Shown here: positions 11,941 to 24,205 of the stretch, piece after piece
Layout: every line of letters begins with the position of its first letter
How positions within the stretch are numbered: the stretch's first letter is position 1
Source: Prunella strophiata
Lineage: Eukaryota; Chordata; Aves; Passeriformes; Prunellidae
Reading direction: 5' to 3'
Assembly: GCA_036583965.1 (NCBI GenBank)
Contig: JAZBQD010000014.1
Span: forward strand, 69,425,835 to 69,489,834
DNA: 64,000 nucleotides
Program-made: the position numbers and the translations under genes
Notes under the pieces: generated by a model
The model's input: only the letters and a program-made list of their open reading frames with translations
What the model was told of the DNA's origin: nothing
Database searches by the model: none

Positions 11941-13274
11941 ACATTGACCTGTCAGTCCTCAACAAAGTTCACTATTAACCAGTGCCAAGAAATGGGTTTG
12001 GCACACATAAGGGACATTATCCAGCTAAGAATTCCTCAGAAGTGGGAGGCATTCCCATGACAACACTCTCCCATGGGGATCTCTGGGGTCTAAGGAGGGT
12101 TGAGCCCAAGCTGTAGTGCTTTCTTCCTAAGAGGACTGAATGTCTATTTCTCCTCTAAAGTTGTGCATTTTTACATGAGCCAGTAGGAACCTGAGAACTC
12201 CAGACTCTCTGGAACTTGGAGAGCTCCAGACTTTTGCCCAACGAGGTCCCTGAATGGACAGTGAGTTTGGCAGTGGGTGGAGGAGACAGAGGAACAGATG
12301 GGCTGGAGGTTGCACAGAGGTCACTTCCTTTAGAAACCAGGACAGAAGCCCAGGAAATCATCACATTTTGGCTTCCACAGTGGGAAGGTCAGGACCAGGA
12401 TATCACAGCTCTTATCATCCTCTTCCTCCCCGAGATCCACAGCAGCATGAGATAACATCCAAGGCCAAAGCAAATGGACTCATGCTCAAAGAGCAGGCAG
12501 GGAAGGAGGGTGTGGGCTCCTGGAGATGCTCCAAGAGAGGCAGGACACACATTCCAGCCTCACCTCTTATCTGCAGCCTCAACATCCTGAGAATGTTTCT
12601 CCTAGGCCAGCCCCCAAAGCAGTGAATGCAGCTGATGCTGCAATGGAGAAAAGCAAATTCTTCCAAGCCAAGACATCACCCTGGACTGTCTGAATGGGGA
12701 ATTGTCCTTCCTCCCTCAGACTGTGGGTGCCACAGGGATCCCAGCAGTCCTGACAGATATCCACAGAGCCAGAAAACCCTGTAGCCACTTGAGGCATTTC
12801 AATAGCAATGCACTGAGCTAGGCTTTCCAAACAACATAAGCTCTTCCCAGTGTTTTTTCAAGGATGCTGTGTTGGCAGGGACAGATGAACACTACCCTGC
12901 TGCATTCTGAGATCACTCTGTCCTGTGGGATAGATAATCCTGCATGACAAAGATGAGCAGCCCAACTGTTATGAAAAACAGCAGGGACACAGTACCAAGT
13001 GTAAGATGTTTCTTGTATCTCTCATTCCAACCCTGAGTTGCTCCTCGAAATCACACGAGCAGGTCCTTGATTAGTCACTCACAAGGTGAGGCTGAGCTCT
13101 GAGGAAACAAGATGTGCATTAAGGTGGGATGTACTGCTCTCAGAAAAGCCCTTTTCCATCATTTCTCAGTTCCTGTAGGGGTTTGGTTGGAGGTCTCAAT
13201 GAGGGGAGAAAGGATGGAGCTGCTGTGCACCAGGACAGATTTCCTGAAGATCCACCACCGTAATGATCAGAAAT

Positions 13275-13525
13275 AGATTAGATATTAGACAGATGAGATA
13301 TATATTAAGAAGAAATTATTTATTCTGTGGGTGGTGAGGCCCTGGCACAGGTTGCCCAGAGAAGCTGTGGCTGCCCCTGGATCCCTGGAAATGTCCAAGG
13401 ACAGGCTGGATGGGCTTGGAGTAACCTGGGATAGTGGGAAGTGCCCCTGCACATGGCAGGGGGTTGGAATGAGATGATCTTTAAAGTTCCTTTCCAACCC
13501 AAACCAGTCTATGATTCTAAGAATT
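13275..13525 (+). mobile_element. CR1 LINE 3' end, about 250 bp
   Basis: A continuous CR1 3' segment includes ggtggtgaggccctggcaca, ctgcccctggatccctggaa and aatgagatgatctttaaagt, with an attctaagaatt end. Confidence 0.85.
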
Positions 13526-14377
13526 AATACATCTCTGAAACTCTGCTGAAAGTTACTGCAGAAATGGAACAAGTCACCAGCCTTTTCCCCCTGCCAGCTG
13601 GCTGACTGCAGGGCAGAAAGGCTCAGAGATGGCAAAAGATACCCAAAAATAACAGAAGAAGCCTCTTCACACTTTTCTTCTTCTTCACCCTCAGTGCAAG
13701 TCACCGTGACTGGCAAACAACAGCAAATTACCTAATTTGTTTGTACGTGCTCAAAGGCTTCTCATGAGCAGCCCCCACTGTGAGATCACAGCTCCAGGAA
13801 CTAAGGATGGCACAAGCACCTATTAACTGGAAGTGCTTACCCAAATCAGAAGGTGTGAGGGAATCAGGGACACTAAAGGTGAATGTGTCCAAGCCAACTC
13901 AGAGTCAGAAATACAACTCTCATCTGCTGAAATCAAACCTGTGGCTCTGAGCAGCATTTTCATGCTCTAACAAGACTCCCTGAACAAAGGGGAGCTTTTT
14001 GTCCAGCCTCCAATCTCTGTGTTTAATTTCCTCTCATCATTATCTGAAGCACCCCCTCTGAAGAGGATGTACCCACTACAGGACACATCTCCTTTTCTGG
14101 GAAAGTGCTGTAATGATGGATGGGGGCTGAAATGCCACAGCCTGAAATGCCAAACCACCAGGAGTCCCAAGGCACAGCTGGATCCAAACCATCAGCTGCA
14201 GCCTCCTCCTGGATTACCCCTGCCTTCCCTGGACATGATGCAGAGCAGACTGAACTCCATCACACATGCTTGGAAACCCTTCTAGGAGTGAAATAGATGC
14301 TAAACACCAACTCCCTGTGCTGCAGGTGCCACGAAATGTGTGCAGATCCTACCTGCATGGGTGGCTGCCAGTGCCCC

Positions 14378-14837
14378 TGATGCCTCAGGTTTGAGCTTTT
14401 ATATTTTTCACATTCTGTGCTGCTTTAGTGTGTGGGTCTGGGGTTCACATCAGGGGATGGTGAGCTCCGTGCACAGAGCAGGGAGACAAAACAATTCCTG
14501 CTCCAGCTGGGCACCAAGGACAAATGATCCAAATCTCAGCCCAGGAGCACAACCAGCGTGGGCTGAGGAGAGAAAAACAAGCAGGGTGGGACTGCAGGGG
14601 CTAAAGCTGGAATGGGACAATGAACTGCAAGGTGCAAATGGAGCAGAGCTGATCCAAGGCAGAGACCCCGGGAGCGCTCGTGCATTTTGGGGCCATTTTG
14701 GTTCATCTTGGGTGCAGCCCTGGCTGGGCTCTGGTGCTGCCCAGGTGCATCCATGGAGGAGATCCTTTAAAAAAATCCCTGCTTTATTCTTTAACTCTGT
14801 CTAGTCTCTGTTCTAGCTCAGCCTTCTCAAGGCATCA
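14378..14837 (+). mobile_element. Solo LTR, 460-bp ERV family, copy 1
   Basis: The ends are the perfect inverted repeat TGATGCC and GGCATCA. Flanking bases are CCCC on both sides (14374-14377 and 14838-14841), a four-base duplication as made by class I-type ERV integrases. Nearly the same sequence occurs at 28066-28526, and an older relative at 22486-22925. No gag, pol or env sequence is present. The frame spanning 14340-14804 is a shadow of this repeat. Confidence 0.88.
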
Positions 14838-15481
14838 CCCCTGCCTTGCCCAGCAAGCTGCTTGCAGTTGCCATAGAAACTCCACCTCACACCCTCCCCT
14901 TCATGACAGACAGGTGCCAGGATAAATGAAGGGATAACTGACAAGCCAGGAAAGGGTTTGGAGCTCTGGGATTGGCCTGGCTGGAGCTGTCATTGCAGCC
15001 CCTGAGAAGGGAGAGGTGCATTCATCTGAGCAGGGATGGGTTTTCTCCTCTCCCTGTGCTGAGGCTCCCAGCAGTCGCCTCTCTAGATGGGTTAAGCGAA
15101 GCTGGAAAGAGGAGAGGGATGAAAACTGAGCAGTTGCCACAGCAACAGCTGAAGATGCATCACCAGAAGGGTTTTTGATGCAAGGGAGCAAGGAGTTGGC
15201 CACGCTCACCCCCAATGTCCCAGCAGGTCCTCTGTCCCCTCCCCAGTGCAGCCACCCAGCCCACTGGGGTACATTTTGGGAGCAGGTGGATGCTGTGACT
15301 TCCTTTTGCACCTTGAAAAGAGGACAGAACAGGACATTTGGAGGGCCTGGAAACCTGTCTGGGGTTTGGAGACCTTGGAGCAAAGTCCCCTCTGAGTCTG
15401 AGAGGGAGCAGCAGAATGGGGAAGGCACTGCTGAGTTTACTACAAAGTCTATGATGAGGAGACATGGACATTAAACAATAA

Positions 15482-16530
15482 ATGGATGGGATGGGATGGA
15501 TGGGATGGGATGGATGGGATGGGATGGGATGGATGGGATGGGATGGATGGGATGGGATGGATGGGATGGGATGGATGGGATGGGATGGGATGGATGGGAT
15601 GGGATGGGATGGATGGGATGGGATGGATGGGATGGGATGGGATGGGATGGATGGGATGGGATGGATGGGATGGGATGGGATGGATGGGATGGGATGGGAT
15701 GGGATGGATGGGATGGGATGGATGGGATGGGATGGGATGGGATGGGATGGATGGGATGGGATGGATGGGATGGGATGGATGGGATGGGATGGGATGGATG
15801 GGATGGGATGGATGGGATGGGATGGGATGGGATGGGATGGGATGGGATGGGATGGGATGGATGGGATGGGATGGATGGGATGGGATGGATGGGATGGGAT
15901 GGATGGGATGGGATGGGATGGATGGGATGGGATGGGATGGATGGGATGGGATGGGATGGGATGGGATGGGATGGGATGGATGGGATGGGATGGGATGGGA
16001 TGGATGGGATGGGATGGGATGGATGGGATGGGATGGATGGGATGGGATGGGATGGGATGGATGGGATGGGATGGATGGGATGGGATGGATGGGATGGGAT
16101 GGGATGGATGGGATGGGATGGGATGGATGGGATGGGATGGGATGGATGGGATGGGATGGGATGGGATGGGATGGATGGGATGGGATGGGATGGGATGGAT
16201 GGGATGGGATGGGATGGATGGGATGGGATGGATGGGATGGGATGGGATGGGATGGATGGGATGGGATGGATGGGATGGGATGGATGGGATGGGATGGATG
16301 GGATGGGATGGATGGGATGGGATGGGATGGATGGGATGGGATGGATGGGATGGGATGGATGGGATGGGATGGATGGGATGGGATGGATGGGATGGGATGG
16401 ATGGGATGGGATGGGATGGATGGGATGGGATGGGATGGATGGGATGGGATGGGATGGATGGGATGGGATGGGATGGGATGGGATGGGATGGGATGGGATG
16501 GGATGGGATGGGATGGATGGAATGGAATGG
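15482..16530. repeat. (GATGG)n / GATGGATGG pentanucleotide-type array, 1.05 kb
   Basis: The array consists of GGGAT pentamers with irregular GGAT tetramer insertions. It translates openly in several frames as repeats of D, G, M and W, and on the other strand as H, P, S and I; these are not genes. At its right end it passes through AATGG into AATAG repeats. Confidence 0.95.
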
Positions 16531-16610
16531 AATAGAATAGAATAGAATAGAATAGAATAGAATAGAATAGAATAGAATAGAATAGAATAGAATAGAATAG
16601 AATAGAATAG
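16531..16610. repeat. (AATAG)16 array
   Basis: Sixteen AATAG units join the pentamer array on the left to a minus-strand CR1 on the right. AATAG read on the minus strand is CTATT, the simple-repeat form of the CR1 3' tail. Confidence 0.95.
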
Positions 16611-16800
16611 GTTTTCAGTTCAAAGGGACCTAATAGAGCAGAATAGAATAAAATATTGTATTTTAAACTCAAAGGGACCTACAACCACCATCCTGACCAA
16701 CTTCCTGACCACTTCAGGACTAACAAAAATTTAAAGCCTGTTATTAAGGACATTATCCAAATATCTCTTAGATGCCTGTCAGTTCAGGCATCATCACCCT
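16611..16800 (-). mobile_element. CR1 LINE with duplicated 3' end
   Basis: The body reads aaactcaaagggacctacaa, ctgaccacttcaggactaac and aaagcctgttattaaggaca, matching a CR1 subfamily in reverse. The piece ttcaaagggacct occurs twice (near 16619 and 16668), separated by a second short AATAG-type tail, so the 3' end has been tandemly duplicated. Confidence 0.75.
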
Positions 16801-19800
16801 CCACTTTCTTTTCCCCCCCTTCCTTCCACCCCATTTCCCAACAAACACCTTCCCAAGAAGGACCAGCAGCCAGGCAGAGCTAAATCAGTGCAGTGGTGAT
16901 GGAGGCCACCAGGACAGCTCTTGGTTTGGCCCAAGGCAGGAGCAAAGCCACTCTCTGCTCCTCAGCAGCTGCTCGCCAGCACACAGCTCACAGGGCTCCC
17001 CATCACTCCTGACAAATGAATATCTGAAGCAGTTGTTCCTTTTATGTGGGCTTTGCTGTCATTAGCACGTACAATTCCACATAAAACACCTCAGTGAGAT
17101 CTTTTCTTCTCTTCCCTTTTTAGGCAGCAGATGAAAATCCTTTTAATGAAAGGCTTGTTTGGGGGAGAAAGAGAAACATGCGCACGCACATGTCGGCTGA
17201 GCAGGGAAAGATGAAAACCTCCTTCAAGGTAATTAAATTATTATGTATCTGTTAAACCTGGTGAATAACAGATTTGTTATCTAGGCTTGCTTTTGGCTTG
17301 TGCCATTTTCCCCCTTCTTTTTTCCCCTACACAAAGCTAAAATCCTTGCAAGGCCTGGAACAAGATAATGTTCATCTCAGAGAAAAAGGCACAAATAAAA
17401 GATTTATTCCTTTATCCCATTAACTCAAGCAGGCTATCCCAGCATCCCATCCTTGTACAGAAACATTGACATGAAAATTACACCCTGGATCAGAGCAGAT
17501 CTGAATGGAGACAAGAGAGATGATGCAATCAGCATTGGGCAATTGATACCAGGAGACAGGTGGTGTTTCTACAGCCCCTGTCACACTGGAGACCCTCAAA
17601 CCCATTGTTTTACACCTCTTGCCTCAGTTTCCCCCCAGTTCCTGTTGACTATCTTGCCCATTTACATAAGGAAGTGGCTGAACTCTCTTGATTGGGGATT
17701 GTGTCAGGTAATGGTTGATTTCAGAGTGGGAACCTGCAACGCAGTGGTTTGTGCTCAGACTCTGAGCCTGCACTCTGACTTTAGCTCTGGTCAGCAGCAG
17801 ATGTCAAAAGCAGAGACAGGATGACAAAGAAAAACCCCAAAAGTCCACTCCCTTCTATCTCTGAGGCTAATTCTCTCTACTTTTGCCATCAGCTCTTTGG
17901 GAAAAACAACAGCAGCAGCAACAACAATCCTCTCCAGTATTAAAATGTCCTTTTTTCCCTTGTGCTTTCCCTTCCTGCCTCAGTAACAAGAACATCAGCT
18001 CCCCTTTCTAAAGCAAGAAGTCACTCAGTATATTTCAAGTGAGTGGGCCTGGCTTTCAAAAACCTGCTGTAAAGGGAAATTACACGCCAAGGTGAAGTAT
18101 TTCTCCTACAAATCATCTGGGGACATCATGAACCCTCTGTGATTAAGATCAGTGCCATAACCATAAATACTCCTGCTTTATGACTAAGCTGGAGCTCTTC
18201 ACTGGAGCAAACCTGGGCTTTCCCAAAGCTCCCAGAGTGGCTGATCCAGATCTGTTACAGACAGAACTGATTCACCTGACAAGTGCCAGGTAAGAAAGCC
18301 ATATCTCAGAGCTGATGGTGAGGGAACAGGCATTTTCTGTCCTTTCTCCATCTCTGGTTGTTTTGCCATTCCCAGCCTGGGGCTGGCTGATCCCAGCTAT
18401 TCAGCAGGCAATTCAAAGGCTGTCCCTTGGATGGCAGGTAGCAGCATTTTCTGGACAATGTGGGTCTCAGCCAAAGCCTTTCTGCTGTCACTCTGGATCA
18501 GTCTCACGTCCATCCAGCATCCTGCACTGACCAGCAACTCATACTACATGGAAAAACAAGCAAAAACCCCCAAGATCCTCTCAGAGAACATCAATAAGGA
18601 CTAAATGAAACGCTGAACCTGTGGGAATCCAGAAAATTGTGAGGCATCCTGAGGAAATGATGGAGTCAGGAGGACACAAGGGCACAACTTTCCTTTGAGA
18701 GCACTCCAGACTGGCCCAGGGGTGAGGGGTGCCAGCCCAAATGAGCCCATTTGAAGCCCAAGCCTCTTCCCACAGGATGGCAAGATGTTGTACAGCCAAA
18801 GAGAAAATAAAAATCACCTGAGAGTGGGCATAGCAAGAGAAGGTGAAGGCCACAGTGATGGGAAGGGTGAAGGCTTGGTGTGCCAGCACTGATGGCTCCA
18901 GAGAGCAGTTTATGGCCGGGTCCATGTGACAGAGTAACACCAATATTTGTTTTGGGAAGATGCTTGTGTTAATCTGTTCAGCAAACTCATGGAGAGACAG
19001 CAAATGGGATGTTCCAACCACCCCATGCTTCCCATCAGCACCTCCTCAAGATTTACTTAGCAGGTACTCATGCCTAGGTGGTGGCAAAGCCTTCCCTCTC
19101 CTCATCCTCCAGGCCTCCAAATGCTGGTTGGAGAAAGGATTGAAAAAAGAATGGATGTGAGAGGCCAGTGAAAATAGAGCCACTCAAGGTGAGGGTGCAC
19201 TTTGAGCTCTGCTGAAGATGGGAACAGACCTGGGTCTTGTTAAGTATGTGAGTCACGTTGCATCACCAGGGACCAGGTGAAGGTCTGGGCTGGCAATGAG
19301 GTGCCAGGCTTGGCTTCTTCAGGGTACTGAATGGTTTCTATTGTTCACAGAACCCACTCAACAAATAGGTAAGAGCACAGGACAGAAAATGATAGGGTTG
19401 CAGTAAATACAAAAATACAGGTGACAGTAAAAAAATAGGTGGTGGAAGTCCCGGTGAGAGCAGTGAGTCAGTGAGAAGATGGCTTTCAAGAGAGGTGTGG
19501 GAGATAAGACATTCCTTCAAAGTGCCATTTGACAAAAAAACCCAACCTTTCTGGCCACAGAGTGATTGCAAATCTGTCTGTCAGAGTGCACTTGTGCTGC
19601 CATCCTTTCCCAGCCCTTGAGAGCCAAAAGCACACAGAGGGAATGAGAAGGAGCCTGAAGTTTCAGGGAACTTTTCACACTGCCAGGCACAAAGCAAGCT
19701 CTGAAAGTTTTGGGAGCAGCAAATCCTTGCAGATTTTGTCATTCCTCTGTGGAGCAGATAGCAAAACCAGCTCCTGATCTTAGCAGATTATTCCAAATAG

Positions 19801-21744
19801 TGTAGCCCAGGGGAATGAGATCCCATTTGTGCCCAGAGAAGGCAAAAAAATGCTGCAGCCCCCATTAGCAATGAGCAGTGTAACATCCATGATGCTGTCA
19901 TTGCCTTGTAGATCAGTTGTGGCTTCCCAAGGTCAGGTCTGTGCCTGTTGTTGCTGCCATGAAAATCTCACTTTTACCAGATCAGAAAGGGAGTACACAA
20001 AGCTTGGCAGGGAATTCTCTCTTAAAGGGGGTAGAAGAGAGGAAAAGCAAACTCTGCTGACAAACAAACCCCTCCAGAATGGAGCTGTCTCCTGAAGAGG
20101 ACAGCTTTCAGAAACAGAACTAGAAGAGAGGTGATAAAGCTAAAAACAGGCAGAGTTTGATGAATTCCAAGGATAAAGTAAAGAGCAGTGGCTGTGCCAT
20201 CCCCTGTCCCTTCCCTAAGAAACTGGGATAACTCTCATGGTCTCCTTTCTGATGGATGAGGGGATCCACTGAGGTTTGTGGGTATCTCACTGTGGGCAGG
20301 GGACTGGAGGGGAGGAGAGCTGGGAGCTGGGAAGGGGAGTCCTGTGCTTGGAGCACACCAGAGGAGAGCAGGGGTGGTGGTGCTGACATTGCACAGTGGA
20401 AAACTGGGACAAAGTGGCCCAGGAGATCCCACTCAGCAAGAAAAGGAGATTCCCACAGTGCCTGGAGTGGATGGGACAGAAACCTGTGGCCAACAGGACT
20501 GGCCAAAGTGTGACAAGGCTTTGGAATAACCCTGGGCTGCCTTTCCTCACCCCTTCACCACCAAGCTCAGGGCATCAAACCCTCCACTCCTCAGCACGTT
20601 TCCCAGTAGTTCTGCAGAAAATCCTGAATCCTGGTAGGTGGAGAACTCATGAGTATTTATGGCTTTTCCCAGTGCCAGAGCAGGTCAGGACATCTGATGC
20701 AGGACATCTCAACCAGCACAAATGTGACAGCTCCACCAGCATTTACAGAAGGGGTGGGAGGGAACAGCAATGTCACAGGAGTATAAAGACACTACATGTG
20801 GGACTAGGAAGGAATTAAGTGGCTTCCTATTTGTATTCTCCTTGCCTGCAAGGGCTCCTTGGGTACAACACCAGCCAGGCAGCATCTGCAGCTCTGTATT
20901 AAGACCCAAGCTCCAGTTCAGCTCAGTCAGTGGCAATCTGGGGGGCAGCTGGATGCATTTGCCATTAGGCACCAAACCCACAAAGCCCCAGAGGTGTTCC
21001 AAACACAGCTGGGATCTACTGAACCCATGGCCAAAGCCCTAAATCCTCCCCAGGTCTCAGCAGCCTGGAGTTGGTGACCTCCTTCTCTCCTGGAGGAGAG
21101 GCACAACCAGTGTTTCCCCTCCCTCACAGACCTCTGGTGCCAGGAGTTTGTGATGGGTTTCCAAGGTCACACAGTGTCAGATTAAGCCCTTTTCTGGCCC
21201 AGAGATGGGGCAGCTGAGAGGTGTTTTAAAACTTTATTCCATTTTCAGTCTCATATGAAGGGTGAGACAACACAGATGCTATACTTCATGCCATCACAAT
21301 CAGAAGCCAATTATTTTCTAATTACAATACATTATAAGTGTTCCTTGGTCTATCAGCTTTTGCCACACCATGCTGTAAATGCTCTAAAGCCAATCATCTA
21401 AAATTACCCCTCATGGGTCCCACTGCAATGCATCTCTCACAGTTCTGTTTCTCCAAAGCATCCAGTCTTATTTGTAATGCCACCCTTTGGAACTTGTTTC
21501 TGGTTCCATTTTTCTCTCAGCAATGTCTGTCCTATTCGAACCTTCTGGCAGGTTTTGAGAATTTTCTACAAATTCATTCCCCACATGACACTGCCTGTGG
21601 TGTGCAGGAGGGAGGGATCAGGTCTCTGGGGTCTGGCAGAGCAGAGGGGAGAGGAGATCCCTGCAGAGGGAGAGGGGAGGGTGAGCAGAGGAGGGAAAGG
21701 GTGGGACTGGAGGAGGAGAAGGTTTTCTGTATTGACAAGGTCAG

Positions 21745-22273
21745 CAGGAGCAGGGAGGTCACTGTGCCCTGCTGAGGGCACCCCTGGAGTGCTGTGCCCA
21801 GCTCTGGCCCCTCACTTTGGGAAGGACCTTGGCACACTCAGAGGGGCAGCGAGGCTGGAGAGGGGCTGGGAGCACAAACCCTGTGAGGAACCCCTGAGGG
21901 AGCTGGGGCTGCTCAGCCTGGAGAAAAGGAGACTCAGGGCTGCCCCCATCACTCTCTGCAGCTCCTGAAAGGTGCCTGGGCTCAGCTGGCCTTGGGCTCT
22001 TTCTCCAGGCAGCACTGACACAACCAGAGCACACAGGCTCCAGCTGGGCCAAAGGAAATTCAGGTTGGAGATCAGGAAAAAGCTTTTCCAGGAAGGGAGA
22101 TAAAGTTCTGGAGTGGCTGCCTGGGGAGGTGGTGCAGTCACCATCCCTGGCTGTGTTTGACAAGCCTGGATGTGGCACTGGGTGCCAGGGGCTGCCTGAG
22201 CTGTTGGGCTGGGCTGGACTCCATGCTCCTGAAGGTCTCTCCCAACCCAGGGATCCTGTGAATTCTGTGAAGG
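21745..22273 (+). mobile_element. CR1 LINE 3' segment, about 530 bp
   Basis: This is among the longest CR1 segments in the window. It has the blocks gagggcacccctggagtgct, gaggaacccctgagggagct, ggttggagatcaggaaaaag and caccatccctggctgtgttt, and ends before gaattctgtgaag. It finishes about 52 bases from the donor of the PLXNA4 exon at 22326. Confidence 0.85.
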
Positions 22274-22325
22274 TGGCATCAGCCCTGAGCACCCCAGATG
22301 TGTGTGGCACATTCCCCGTGCCTAC

Positions 22326-22440
22326 CTCAGGCATCTTGACTCGTCCCTCCTGGAAGGAGCAGGAGCTGGGGTCGTGGGTGCAGACGTGGCGGTACTTGCA
22401 CCAGTGGCAGCGGTAGGGGCTCTCCACACACGACAGGCAC
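22326..22440 (-). CDS. PLXNA4: PLXNA4 internal exon (second PSI domain), fourth of five
   Basis: The exon has 115 bases: one that completes the serine begun upstream, then 38 codons from [14 protein letters not shown] to EGRVKMPE. The six cysteines in CLSC, RCHWC, HVC and SSC, with the aromatic residues between them, are the hallmark of a plexin PSI module, a small knot that orients the sema domain against the IPT stalk. The acceptor (gttccag, then GTGCCT) and donor (CCTGAG, then GTAGGC) are canonical on the minus strand. A plus-strand CR1 element ends about 52 bases beyond the donor. Apart from these 115 bases, the surrounding several hundred bases are transposon-derived on both sides: CR1 below, and an old LTR copy beginning at 22486 above. 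Confidence 0.95.
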
Positions 22441-22485
22441 CTGGAACAGACACAGAGAGCAATCACTCAGCCAGCTGGGTCCTGC

Positions 22486-22925
22486 TGAGGCCTTACATTT
22501 TAGCTTTCATATTTTCCAGCTCCTGTACTGCATTAGTGTGTAGTTCTGAACTCCACACAGTGTTTGTGAGCTCTCTTCACAGTTTGGGCAGACAGAGCAA
22601 TCCTTCCAGGCCTGAGGACCAAGGACACCTCACAGCCTCAGGCCTGAAAAGTACAAACAAAAGTGAACTGGGGGGAGCAAACTGGGGAATGTGACTTCAT
22701 CACCTGAAGCTGCAATTGGACAATTAACCCCTGATTTGCAAATAGACCAAACTTGTATTTGCCAAAAAAACTCTTGACCATTGTGAATCTTGGGTCCATC
22801 TGTGTGCAGCCTCTGCCAGGCTCTTGCACTGCCCAGGGTGTATCTACTGAAGGCCTTTAATAAATCCCCACTTTATTCTCTAACTCTGACCAGCCCCTGC
22901 TCTAGGTAGCCAGTCCAAGGCATCA
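22486..22925 (+). mobile_element. Solo LTR, 460-bp ERV family, copy 2 (diverged)
   Basis: The ends are TGAGGCC and GGCATCA, one base from a perfect inverted repeat. The 5' block (ctgcattagtgtgtag) and the 3' block (ctttaataaatccccacttt, then tctaactctgaccagc) align with copies 1 and 3, with many differences in between. I see no clean flanking duplication (CTGC versus CTTA), which suits an older insertion. Confidence 0.7.
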
Positions 22926-23589
22926 CTTACAGCCTTTCCCAGAGGGAAGCACAGCCTGGAGAACATTGCTTTTGCACTGACCCAAAGAGTTGGATTTGCT
23001 CTGGCCTGAGCTAGTTGTCACTGGCATCTCAAAGGATTAAATGTCTCATAGGATTAAATAATTTAGATTACATTCATATCATTGCAACTAGAGGAATAAT
23101 AAATATTTATTGTATTTTGGCTGCCCTGGGCACCAACAATCCTGTCTAGTTAATTCTCCCACACACGACACAGAGTCCAGAGACAAACTGGGATGTACTA
23201 AAGCCAGAAAACCAAAGAGGAAGCAGGGAATTTGGTGTGAGTTGTGATCAGGGCGATGAGGTTCCTGCAATTAACTCATATTTTTCATCTCAGAAGAGAA
23301 GTAAAGCCTACTGGAGCAGGTACCTGGGAAGAAGAGGGCATATTTAGGGCATCACCTACTCTGGGTGCAGGAAAGAGCCATTCCCTCCATCTTTCAAGGT
23401 TTTGCTCTCCTGTGCCCCAGGGGCTATGCAGAGTCAGAGCTGCAAACACCTCCCCTGGCTGTGTTACAGCACTAACTGGACCTACATCACACTTCCCTTT
23501 GAATTTAATGTGATGTCTGCTCAGCAGCAACCAAACCCAGCTCTCTGCACAGTTCTGGTCATTCACACTCTGGAGACCTTCATGACAAA

Positions 23590-24205
23590 CACCTGGAGGG
23601 GCTGGGGAGGGTCCAGGGAAGGGAATGGAGCTGGGGAAGGGTCTGGAGCCCCAGGAAAAGCTGAGGGAGCTGGGAAGGGGCTGAGCCTGGAGCAAAGGAC
23701 GCTCAGGGGGGACCTTGTGGCTCTGCACAAGTCCCTGACAGGAGGGGACAGCCGGGGGGGTTGGGCTCTTGTCTCAGGTAACAAGTGCCAAAATGAGAGG
23801 AAACTGCCTCAAGCTGTGCCAGGGGATGTTTAGATTGGATATCAGGATTTTTTTTTTTCCATGGAAGGGGTTGTAAAGCACTGGAACAGGCTGCCCAGGG
23901 TGGTGGTGGAGTCACCATCCCTGGAATTGTTAAAAAGCACTTGGGGACAAGGTTTAATAGCTGACCATGGTGGTGGTGCTGGTTGACTTGGACTTGGTGA
24001 TCTTAGAGGGCTTTTCCAACCTTAACAATTTTAAGATTCTATGAGGGCTTTTCCAACCTTAACAATTTTGTGATTATATGAAGGCTTTTCCAACCTTAAC
24101 AATTCTGAGCTGGGCTTTTAGAGGGCCCAGCCTTAGAGGGCTTTTCCAACCTTAACAATTTTAGAGGGCTTTTCCAAAAGTAACAGTTTTATGATTCTAT
24201 GCAGC
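23590..24205 (+). mobile_element. CR1 LINE with amplified 3' tail
   Basis: CR1 blocks include gaccttgtggctctgcacaa, agattggatatcaggat and ggaacaggctgcccagggtg. The final segment, gggcttttccaaccttaaca plus an att/gattct tail, is repeated five times (cores near 24009, 24047, 24083, 24139 and 24168). Confidence 0.82.

Larger units (their letters stand above)
4972..22325 (-). other. PLXNA4: PLXNA4 intron, 17.4 kb, between the fourth and fifth exons
   Basis: The intron contains CR1 fragments, one 460-bp solo LTR, a 37-base A tract, a MIR-like fragment and the large (GATGG)n array. Long unique stretches (4980-9600, 9740-10740, 11180-11840, 11950-13270, 13530-14370, 14840-15480, 16810-21740) hold no gene I recognise. 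The exception worth testing is an exon-like block on the plus strand at 17124-17228. A stretch at about 7370-7620 looks like possible regulatory DNA: AT-rich, with several CpG dinucleotides and homeodomain-type TAAT cores. Confidence 0.9.

Noticed and set aside
14340..14804. Plus-strand 154-codon frame resembling one at 28145-28483
   Set aside because: The similarity exists because both lie in copies of the same solo LTR. The frame is not maintained in the third copy.
15449..16672. Open frames of 349-407 codons on both strands
   Set aside because: They are translations of the GATGG pentamer array and its reverse complement, not genes.
21759..22466. Minus-strand 235-codon frame
   Set aside because: Only the part at 22326-22440 is a real PLXNA4 exon. 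The rest is antisense CR1 sequence.
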